Shown: positions 28,381 through 35,215 of the stretch, in pieces
Layout of the letters: each line of letters opens with the position of its first letter
Position numbering within the stretch: position 1 is the stretch's first letter
From: Micromonospora sp. U21
GTDB lineage: Bacteria > Actinomycetota > Actinomycetes > Mycobacteriales > Micromonosporaceae
Length of the DNA stretch: 64,000 nt
Direction: 5' to 3'
Assembly: GCF_018070045.1 (NCBI RefSeq)
Contig: NZ_JAGPYK010000006.1
Location: 1 to 64,000 of the forward strand
Translations under genes and position numbers: made by a program
Notes under the pieces: generated by a model
Databases searched by the model: none
Seen by the model: only the letters and a program-made list of their open reading frames with translations
What the model was told of the DNA's origin: nothing

Positions 28381-28396
28381 GTAACAGGCGCGTAAC
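28381..28396. promoter_or_regulatory. AfsQ1/MtrA-type response regulator box
   Basis: GTAAC (28381-28385) repeats after exactly six bases (28392-28396), an 11-bp direct repeat matching the published GTnAC-N6-GTnAC pattern of AfsQ1 (and similar MtrA/GlnR sites). It precedes the AMIN-like gene, next to the two-component operon. A looser GTGAC pair with an 8-bp spacer lies at 28327-28344. Confidence 0.6.
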
Positions 28397-28429
28397 GGCG
28401 GTCGATGGTGGCGACGTGGACGGTGCCGG

Positions 28430-29701
28430 TCAGCCGGTCACGGGTGGCCGGCGCAGCGTGCGCAGCGGTGAGCAGAACACCGGAAGCCAGGTCAGCGCGT
28501 TGGCGGCCGCGCCGACCACCAGCGCGGTGCGGACGTCCGCGTACTGGCCGAGCAGGCCGGCGGCGACCGCGCCGATGGTGAGCGCCCCGGTGAGCAGGAA
28601 CCGGAAGGTGGCGTTCATCCGGCCGAGCAGGGCGTCCGGGGTGGCGCCCTGGCGCAGGCTCACCCCGATGACGTTGCCGACCCCGGTCCGCCACGCGAGT
28701 GCCAGCCAGCCGAACGCGGCCAGCCAGAGCATCGGTCCGGTGTCGATGAGCGCGACCAGCCCACCGAGCGGGGCGACGAGCAGGCCGGGCAGCCAGAGCG
28801 CGCGACCATGACCGATCCGCTCGGCGAGCGGGCGCGCGCTCAGCGCGCCGAGCAGGGCGCCGACTCCACCCACGCCCAGGAAGAGGCCGAGGGTGGCGGC
28901 CCCGAGTCCCAGCTCGCGGAGGAAGACCACCGGCAGCATGGTGGTGGTGAGCTGCATGGTCAGGTTGATGCTCGCGGTGGAGAGGGCGAGCGGGCGGAGC
29001 AGCGGGTTGTCGGAGACGTGCCGGACGCCGGCGCTGAGCTGTCGGACGAACCCGCCCGCCGCCGGAGACGGGAGCGGGCGGGGTGCGCCGGTGCGGATCC
29101 GGGCGAGGATCGCCCCGGAGACCGCGAACGTCACCGCGTCCAGCACGATCGCGACGGGCGCGGTGAGCGTCTGTACGACCAGGCCGCCGAGCCCACGTCC
29201 GGCGATCTGCATCGTCGCGTTGGTACTCATCATTAGCGAGTTGGCCGCGACCAGGCGGCTCCGGCCGACCAGTTCCGGTAGGTAGCTCTGTGCGGCCACG
29301 TCGGCGAAGACGGTGCCGACGCCGGTCAGCAGCACCACGAGGTAGAGCTGCGGGATGCTCAGCCAACCGGCCCACCACGCCACCGGCACGGACGCGACCA
29401 GAGCCGCCCGGGTCAGGTCCGCGGTGATCAGCACCGCGCGGTGCGGCAACCGGTCGACCCAGACCCCGGCCGGCAGGCCGATCAACAGGAAGGCCGCCGT
29501 GCTCAGCGCGCCGAGCAGCCCCACCTGACCGGGACTTGCCGCGAGCAGGGTCACGGCGAGCACCGGTACGGCGAGCTGGCTGACGTGGAAGCCGACGCTG
29601 TCGACGAGGGCGGCGGCGTAGAGCAGCCGGAAGGAGCGGGGCCAGCGGCCTGCCCGGTGGTCGGGAACGGTTGCGGTCGGTGCGGCGGTCATGCCGCCCA
29701 C
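28430..29701 (-). CDS. MFS transporter (MFS_3/EntS-like, 12 TMS)
   Basis: A membrane protein of about 423 aa with about 12 transmembrane helices and a motif A-like loop (GLPAGVWVDRLPHRAVLI). It resembles the enterobactin-exporter-like MFS group that also exports macrolides and other small molecules; the substrate is unknown. Start GTG 29701 or ATG 29692; GGGG lies 8 nt before the GTG. It is divergent from an ArsR-type regulator, with a strong inverted repeat between them, so it is probably the regulated target. Confidence 0.85.
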   Translation of the reverse strand: MGGMTAAPTATVPDHRAGRWPRSFRLLYAAALVDSVGFHVSQLAVPVLAVTLLAASPGQVGLLGALSTAAFLLIGLPAGVWVDRLPHRAVLITADLTRAALVASVPVAWWAGWLSIPQLYLVVLLTGVGTVFADVAAQSYLPELVGRSRLVAANSLMMSTNATMQIAGRGLGGLVVQTLTAPVAIVLDAVTFAVSGAILARIRTGAPRPLPSPAAGGFVRQLSAGVRHVSDNPLLRPLALSTASINLTMQLTTTMLPVVFLRELGLGAATLGLFLGVGGVGALLGALSARPLAERIGHGRALWLPGLLVAPLGGLVALIDTGPMLWLAAFGWLALAWRTGVGNVIGVSLRQGATPDALLGRMNATFRFLLTGALTIGAVAAGLLGQYADVRTALVVGAAANALTWLPVFCSPLRTLRRPPVTG

Positions 29702-29726
29702 GGTGCCGGCCCCGCGGCGCGAGACC

Positions 29727-29754
29727 GATAGATTTGGCCCTCGTCAAATCTGTC
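29727..29754. promoter_or_regulatory. Operator between MFS gene and ArsR-type regulator
   Basis: GATAGATTTG (29727-29736) and CAAATCTGTC (29745-29754) form a 10-bp inverted repeat with one mismatch and an 8-nt spacer. It ends 10 nt before the regulator's start codon and lies about 26 bp from the MFS start, a good position for repression of both. Confidence 0.6.
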
Positions 29755-29764
29755 GGGGGCGCCA

Positions 29765-30748
29765 ATGATGCTGGTCGGGCTGGAAGCACGCGATCTGGCG
29801 ATGACCCGGTTCGCCATCTCTCCGCTGTGGGAGGTGATCGCGAGCGTTCGGATCATCAATCAGCCGCAGCTGTTTCCGGAGCATCTGCCCTGGTATGAGC
29901 GCGCCCGTCCCCGCCTGGCCGGCGTGGACTGGCGGCTTCTCGCCGACCTGGTGCAGATACCGACCCTGGTCATTCCGACCTTCGTCTGCACGCCTCCGGC
30001 CACTTCTCAACCCACCCTCGACGTGGAGCTGGCGACCCTCGTCACCACCCCACCCGAGGCGGTGCGGGCAAGTCTCGACATCCTGCCCGGCCCCCGTTCG
30101 TCACGGCTGACCGCGATGCACACCGAGCCGGTCGCCGAGCTGGCCCGGCTGGCGGAGACGATCCGGGCGTACGCCGACGCGGCCATCGGGCCCTACTGGC
30201 CCCGGATGCGCACGCTGTTGGAGCGGGAGGTGCTGCTCGGCGCACAGCGGATGGCGAGCGACGGGGTGCACGGCCTGCTCAACCACCTCGACCCGTACGT
30301 CCGGCTGGAGGCCGACACGCTTCGGGTGGATCACATCGTCCTGGCCGGTACGGTGCGACTCGACGGGCGCGGCCTGCTGCTCGTTCCGTCGGTCTTCGGC
30401 GGCCCGCGGGTCTGGTCCAACTTCGGCTCCCCGGGGCAACCGGTGCTGCGCTACCCGGCGCGGGCGGTGGCGACCCTGTGGGAACGGGACCCGGCGCCGC
30501 GTGGGCAGGGCCTGGCCCGGGTGCTGGGTCGAACCCGCGCCACCCTCCTGCACGAGCTGGCGGTGCCGACCTCGACCCTGGAGCTGGCCGGGCGCTGCGG
30601 GCTCACCCCGGGCACCGTGTCACAGCACCTCGGCGCGCTGCGCGACGCCGGCCTGGTGGGCGCCCACCGTGCCGGACGCTTCGTGCTCTACGCCCGCACG
30701 ACCGCGGGCGAGGCGGTGGTCAACGCCAGCGGTGCGGCCACCGCCTGA
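29765..30748 (+). CDS. ArsR-family regulator with DUF5937-type N-terminal domain
   Basis: A 327-aa protein. The first 230 residues match the DUF5937-like sensor region seen in many actinobacterial regulators (FAISPLWEVIASVRII near the start). The C-terminus is an ArsR winged HTH (STLELAGRCGLTPGTVSQHLGALRDAGLVGAHRAGR). No Cys pair for metal sensing is present, so the ligand is probably organic. Two ATGs (29765 and 29768) are possible. It is divergent from an MFS exporter and very likely controls it through the inverted repeat between them. Confidence 0.82.
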   Translation: MMLVGLEARDLAMTRFAISPLWEVIASVRIINQPQLFPEHLPWYERARPRLAGVDWRLLADLVQIPTLVIPTFVCTPPATSQPTLDVELATLVTTPPEAVRASLDILPGPRSSRLTAMHTEPVAELARLAETIRAYADAAIGPYWPRMRTLLEREVLLGAQRMASDGVHGLLNHLDPYVRLEADTLRVDHIVLAGTVRLDGRGLLLVPSVFGGPRVWSNFGSPGQPVLRYPARAVATLWERDPAPRGQGLARVLGRTRATLLHELAVPTSTLELAGRCGLTPGTVSQHLGALRDAGLVGAHRAGRFVLYARTTAGEAVVNASGAATA

Positions 30749-30910
30749 CACCGGTGGCCGTTTCGAGAGAGCGGCCCTGCACCGGGGCGCCGGCACGGTC
30801 GCCGGTATGACGGTTCCGCTATGCCGGTAATCGACCGCCGTCACATTAACATTCACCTACATCGATGACCGGCGGCCGGTGGTCGCCGGACTACCGCAGG
30901 GGAGTGCGTG

Positions 30911-32095
30911 ATGTTCCGACGACAAGTGCTGCGTGCGGCGCAGGCCGTACTGGTGGCCGTTCTGGCGGCGGCCGGGGTGCAGCTCGCCACCGGCGCTCCG
31001 GCCGCCGCCGTACGGACCGTCTACTACGACGCGAGCCGGACCGGCGAGTTCCGCACCAACTTCGACCAGGCGGCGCAGATCTGGAACAGCCGGGTCAGCA
31101 CCGTCCGGCTGCAACCCGGCACCCCCGCCAGCATCACCATCTACGTCGACGACGGCTGGCCCCGGGCGCAACCGACCGGGCTCGGTTCGGGCCGGATCTG
31201 GATGGGCCGCACGGCCGTGAACCAGGGCTACGACCGCAACCGGATCGCCGCCCACGAGCTCGGCCACATCCTGGGCCTGCCCGACCGGCGCACCGGCCTC
31301 TGCTCCGACCTGATGTCCGGCAGCAGCGCCCCGGTCTCCTGCCGCAACGCGTACCCCAGCTCGGCCGAGGCGTCCCGGGTGAACTCGCTGTTCGCCGGTA
31401 CGCTCGCCGCGCCGGCGAGCGGCGCGACGTACACCTGGGACGGCGCCGGGGACATCGGGCCGACGGTGGTCGGCGGCCGGCCGGCCTCCGAGAACTACCC
31501 GTTCATGGTGTACGTCTCCGGCTGCACGGGAACGCTGATCAAGGCCAACTGGGCGGTCACCGCCAGGCACTGCTCGACGCCGTCCTCGGTCCGGGTGGGC
31601 AGCGTCAACCGCACCAGCGGCGGCACCGTGGTCCGGGTGACCCGCGCGGTCAATCACCCGAGCGTCGACGTCAAGCTGCTGCAACTGGCCAGCTCGGTCA
31701 GCTACGCCCCGGCCCCGGTCCCGACGACGTCCGGCGCGGTCGGCACCGCCACCCGGATCATCGGCTGGGGTCAGACCTGTCCCCGCCCGGGCTGCGGCTC
31801 GGCCCCCGCCGTGGCCAACGAGTTGGACACGTCCATCGTGGCCGACAGCCGGTGCTCCGGCATCAACGGCCGGTACGAGATCTGCACCAACAACACCAAC
31901 GGCACCTCCGGCGCCTGCTACGGCGACTCGGGTGGCCCGCAGGTGCGGCGGGCCAACGGGGTGTGGAACCTGATCGGTGCGACCAGCCGAGCCGGCAACA
32001 ACAACTCCACGTGCGCCACCGGCCCGTCCATCTACGTCGATCTGCCGTCCATCCGGTCCTGGATCTCCACCCAGGTCGGTGGCCTGCCCGTCTGA
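30911..32095 (+). CDS. Secreted snapalysin (M7) - trypsin-like (S1) double protease
   Basis: A 394-aa exported protein joining two protease domains. Residues 1-33 are a signal peptide. Residues 34-165 match snapalysin: zinc motif HELGHILGLPD (115-125, HExxHxxGxxD), Met-turn-like DLMSG, and conserved Cys131/Cys144. Residues 186-390 form a chymotrypsin-fold domain beginning VVGGRP, with His220 (TARHC), Asp253 (VDVKLLQL) and Ser340 (GDSGGP), plus several Cys for disulfides. Both active sites look complete. The VVGG N-terminus suggests activation by cleavage at the domain boundary, possibly by the metalloprotease. ATG 30911 has AGGGGAG upstream; GTG 30908 is adjacent. It stands alone. Confidence 0.88.
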   Translation: MFRRQVLRAAQAVLVAVLAAAGVQLATGAPAAAVRTVYYDASRTGEFRTNFDQAAQIWNSRVSTVRLQPGTPASITIYVDDGWPRAQPTGLGSGRIWMGRTAVNQGYDRNRIAAHELGHILGLPDRRTGLCSDLMSGSSAPVSCRNAYPSSAEASRVNSLFAGTLAAPASGATYTWDGAGDIGPTVVGGRPASENYPFMVYVSGCTGTLIKANWAVTARHCSTPSSVRVGSVNRTSGGTVVRVTRAVNHPSVDVKLLQLASSVSYAPAPVPTTSGAVGTATRIIGWGQTCPRPGCGSAPAVANELDTSIVADSRCSGINGRYEICTNNTNGTSGACYGDSGGPQVRRANGVWNLIGATSRAGNNNSTCATGPSIYVDLPSIRSWISTQVGGLPV

Positions 32096-32215
32096 TCACT
32101 TCGGACGCCGGGCGGGTACGCGCGACACGCGTGCCCGCCTCGCGTCGCCGGGTCACCCACGCGTCACCGCGCTGAGGTAGCGTGCCTGGCACACCGACCG
32201 ATCCGAGGTGGTCTC

Positions 32216-32917
32216 ATGCCTGCCGTCGTCGCGCTCGTGCTGACCCTCGCACTGTCGCCCACGCCGTCGCCGTCCGCCCCCTCGGGCCCGGTAGGTGACC
32301 TCATCGGCGGCGTCGGCCAGATCGTCGACGACCTCCTCGGTGGTGGCAGCACCCCGAGTGCCTCCCCGATCCCGACGCCGACCCAGACCCGGCCACCGTC
32401 CGCCGGGCCGTCAGCACCGGTGGCGCCCGCCCCGGTGACGCCTGCCCCGGTGGCGCCTGCCCCGGTGGCGCCTGCCCCGATGGCGCCCGTACCGACCCCC
32501 ACGCCCGCCGGATCGTCGGCCGGTTCCCGGCCACCGGCCGTGCCCGCCGCACCCGACCGGACCGCCGGCGGACGGGACACCCGTGAGGCGGCCGTGCCGC
32601 TGCCGAACGGCAACGATCCGGTCGACCCACCGACGCTCGCCGCCCCGGACCGGAGCGGTTGGCCGCTGCTGCCCGCGTACCACCTGTTGATCGCCGGCGT
32701 CCTCGCGGTGCTGGCGTTGCTGCTCCTGCGCCGCCGCCGGGCGGTCGGCACAGCCGGCTCCGCCGGTGCCCCCGCGCCGGCGCCCGCACCGACCCCTGCG
32801 CCGGATCCCGGTCCGGTGCCGGACAATGTGAGCCGACTGCCGACCAACCTCAACGCCATCTACGAGCTGGGCCGGCTGGACGAGCGGCTCGAGCAGGAGC
32901 GCCGCCACCGGTCCTGA
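32216..32917 (+). CDS. Proline-rich single-pass membrane protein
   Basis: A 233-aa protein of unknown function. Order: a hydrophobic N-terminal segment (possible signal peptide), a long Pro/Ala/Thr-rich extracellular stalk with near-perfect APV(A/T)P repeats, one transmembrane helix (YHLLIAGVLAVLALLLL, about 160-177) with an Arg stop-transfer run, and a short Pro-rich cytoplasmic tail ending in a charged helix (LNAIYELGRLDERLEQERRH). The stalk suggests a surface or wall-spanning role. GAGGTGG precedes the ATG. It ends 23 bp from the convergent DUF3152 gene. Confidence 0.65.
   Translation: MPAVVALVLTLALSPTPSPSAPSGPVGDLIGGVGQIVDDLLGGGSTPSASPIPTPTQTRPPSAGPSAPVAPAPVTPAPVAPAPVAPAPMAPVPTPTPAGSSAGSRPPAVPAAPDRTAGGRDTREAAVPLPNGNDPVDPPTLAAPDRSGWPLLPAYHLLIAGVLAVLALLLLRRRRAVGTAGSAGAPAPAPAPTPAPDPGPVPDNVSRLPTNLNAIYELGRLDERLEQERRHRS
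32417..32491 (+). repeat. 15-bp tandem repeat inside the Pro-rich gene
   Basis: Five 15-bp units of the type CCGGTGGCGCCTGCC run from 32417 to 32491 with few changes, encoding (P/A)PVAP-like pentapeptides. Units three and four are identical. Copy number may vary between strains. Confidence 0.75.
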
Positions 32918-32940
32918 CGAGCGTGGTCCGGCCGCCCGGC

Positions 32941-33783
32941 TCAGCGAGCCGGCCGAGCGCCCTCGCGCGGCGGGATCTCGTCGTGGTACGCCCCGACCGG
33001 CCCGCGGTAGCGAACCCCGTCCGGGTACGGCCAGGCGTTGGCCGTGCAGCCGTGCAGGCCCAGGGTCTGCTGCTGCATCACCGGCGCCGGCCGGCCCCGC
33101 CCCGGGCACCGCTCGTGACCCAGGCCGAGCCGGTGCCCGACCTCGTGGTTCACCATGTACTCCCGGTACGTGGACAGGTCCGCGCCGTAGCCCGGCACCG
33201 CCTTGACCCAGCGCGCCACGTTGAGCACCACCCGCTGACCGTTCCGGCACGAGGTGTAGCCGTCCGGAACGTCCTGGCACAGCTCGTCACGGGTGCCGGG
33301 GGTCGCCAGGTAGACGGTGAAGTCGGCCGGCGCGCCCGCGCCCACCCTGCGCAGTCGCCAGGTGCCACCGGCCGTCCACCCGCGCGGATCGTTGAGCGTC
33401 GCGGAGACCTCCGCGGCGACCTCCGCGACCGGCAGGCCGCGGATGTCGCGCTCCACGGCGACGCGGTACCGCAGCAGCCGCCCGCTGTTGCCGCGCCCGG
33501 ACGCCGTCTCGGCAGGGGCCACCGACCAGCGGTTGCCGCCGGTGGCGGGATAGCTGATCGCGACCGCCGGTGCGGGCGCGACACCGGCGCTCCCGGCGGC
33601 TCCCGCCGGTCGACCGGTCGTGGCCGGCCCCGCCGCGCGTTGCCCGGCGTGTGCCGGCCCGGTCGTGGTCGGGCCGGTGGCGGGCTGCCCGGCCGCCGGC
33701 AGGCCGCAGCCGGTGAGCAGCGCCACCACCAGCAGCAAGGCCGCAGAGGCGGCCGGTCCTCGACGGGTAGCCTTCGTCGACAT
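32941..33783 (-). CDS. DUF3152 zinc-metallopeptidase-like lipoprotein
   Basis: A 280-aa lipoprotein (lipobox LLTGC, Cys26) with a Gly/Ala/Thr spacer and a DUF3152 domain from about residue 75. It holds an HExxHxxGxxH zinc motif (NHEVGHRLGLGHERC) typical of metzincin-like peptidases, so it may be an active surface protease, although catalysis has not, to my knowledge, been shown for this family. Four further Cys probably form disulfides. The ATG lies at 33783. It is convergent with the Pro-rich membrane protein gene. Confidence 0.82.
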   Translation of the reverse strand: MSTKATRRGPAASAALLLVVALLTGCGLPAAGQPATGPTTTGPAHAGQRAAGPATTGRPAGAAGSAGVAPAPAVAISYPATGGNRWSVAPAETASGRGNSGRLLRYRVAVERDIRGLPVAEVAAEVSATLNDPRGWTAGGTWRLRRVGAGAPADFTVYLATPGTRDELCQDVPDGYTSCRNGQRVVLNVARWVKAVPGYGADLSTYREYMVNHEVGHRLGLGHERCPGRGRPAPVMQQQTLGLHGCTANAWPYPDGVRYRGPVGAYHDEIPPREGARPAR

Positions 33784-33921
33784 GTCTCTCCCCTCGCGCG
33801 CCGGTCTGCGGCGCCGCAGGGGAGGAGACGGGTGACCCTGCCGAAAAGTTGATCTCGCGGAGACTCAACCTGGCGTGGTCCTCGCCCGTCCGTAACGGTG
33901 TGGCACGGGGAAGGGTTCGAC

Positions 33922-34425
33922 GTGGCGCGGGGTGACGCGGAGTTCGTCGAGTTCGCGCGAGCGGCGTCCGCACGGCTGGTGCACGCCGCGTTCCTGATGA
34001 CCGGAGACCATCACCAGGCCGAGGACGCCGCGCAGACCGCCCTGGCCCGCACCTACGCGTCCTGGTCCCGGATCCGCGACGACGACGCGTACGGCTACGC
34101 CCGCCGCATCCTGGTCAACCACCTGGTGGACGGATGGCGGCGCCCGATCCGGGAGTATCCGACCGAGGAGGTCCCGGAGCAACGGCGGGACGACGTGGCC
34201 GACGAGGTGGCCACCCGGCGCTGGTTGACCGCCATCCTCGGCGTGCTGAGCCCTCGCGAGCGGGCCATCGTCGTGCTGCGCTACTACTTCGACCTGCCGG
34301 AGGCGCAGGTGGCCCGGGAACTCACCATCTCGGTGGGCACGGTCAAGAGCACCAGCTCGCGGGCCCTGGAGAAGCTGCGCGGCACCGGACCGCGTGCCGT
34401 CGACACCCGGGAGGCGTGCCGATGA
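33922..34425 (+). CDS. SigE-family ECF RNA polymerase sigma factor
   Basis: A 167-aa sigma factor. Region 2 covers about residues 5-75 (FVEFARAASARLVHAAFLMTG, then DAYGYARRILVNHLVDGWRR) and region 4 about 100-155 (LSPRERAIVVLRYYFDLPEAQVARELTISVGTVKS). It belongs to the actinobacterial SigE-family ECF group. GTG 33922 has AAGGG 6 nt upstream; GTG 33898 is an alternative. Its stop overlaps the next ATG (ATGA), tying it to a membrane protein that probably acts as its anti-sigma partner. Confidence 0.88.
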   Translation: MARGDAEFVEFARAASARLVHAAFLMTGDHHQAEDAAQTALARTYASWSRIRDDDAYGYARRILVNHLVDGWRRPIREYPTEEVPEQRRDDVADEVATRRWLTAILGVLSPRERAIVVLRYYFDLPEAQVARELTISVGTVKSTSSRALEKLRGTGPRAVDTREACR

Positions 34426-35183
34426 GCGAGCTGGACCGGCTCCGCCACGCCATGCGGGTGACCGAGCGCCCCGGAGCCACCCTCGACCTGGCTGCCGTCA
34501 TGCGCGACGGACGGCGGTTGCGGACCCGTCGCCGGGTCGCCGGAGCCGGGGCGGCGACGCTGGCGACCGGGCTGGTCGCCGCCGTCGTCGCGGTGGTGGC
34601 CGGCGCACTACCGGGCGATCCGCGCACGATCGAGCGTCCGCCGCCGGTCGCCGTCGCGCCCATGCCGCCGGCCGGCGTCACCCCGACGCCGCTGGGCACG
34701 CCCGGGCGCACGCCAGCGACCACGGCAGGCCGTACGGAGCCGCCGCCCTCGCCATTGGGCCAGGTCATCGACAGCGGGATCCGGCACGGCACCGACCAGC
34801 GGGTGTACTACGTCGTCCAGGTGTCGGTGCCCGGCCAGCCCCGGGTGAAGATCGGGCTGGTCGCCGGCCGCCGCGCCCCACATGGCACGCTGACCACCGA
34901 CCTGCTGGTCAACGACGTCGAGGGGTCCGACCGCAGCCCCGGTTTCCACCAGATCGGCTACGACAGCGGGGGATCACCGGCGCCGGTGCCCACGTTCGGC
35001 TACTTCGTCGGCCCGGCGCAGCGGATCATCGGCACCGTGAACGGCCGGCAGGTCGCTGCCCGGCTGGCCCGGTGGAGCGCCGACAAGCAGGTGGTGATCT
35101 TCTGGTTCGACCCGGCCGATCTGGCGCCGGGGGATCGGCTGGACGGCATCGTCGCGCGCGACGGCAGCAACCGCCGGCTGTGA
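34422..35183 (+). CDS. Membrane protein coupled to the sigma factor, possible anti-sigma
   Basis: A 253-aa protein with a short basic cytoplasmic N-terminus (about 45 aa), one transmembrane helix (GAATLATGLVAAVVAVVAG), a Pro/Thr-rich linker and an extracellular domain of about 145 aa. The four-base overlap with the sigma gene and the topology fit the membrane proteins that accompany SigE-family sigma factors, which are presumed to hold the sigma factor inactive. No HxxxCxxC zinc anti-sigma motif is seen, so direct binding is inference. Confidence 0.72.
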   Translation: MSELDRLRHAMRVTERPGATLDLAAVMRDGRRLRTRRRVAGAGAATLATGLVAAVVAVVAGALPGDPRTIERPPPVAVAPMPPAGVTPTPLGTPGRTPATTAGRTEPPPSPLGQVIDSGIRHGTDQRVYYVVQVSVPGQPRVKIGLVAGRRAPHGTLTTDLLVNDVEGSDRSPGFHQIGYDSGGSPAPVPTFGYFVGPAQRIIGTVNGRQVAARLARWSADKQVVIFWFDPADLAPGDRLDGIVARDGSNRRL

Positions 35184-35215
35184 CGCGCTGGTTCGTCGTG
35201 CCGGCGGCCGGCGGC

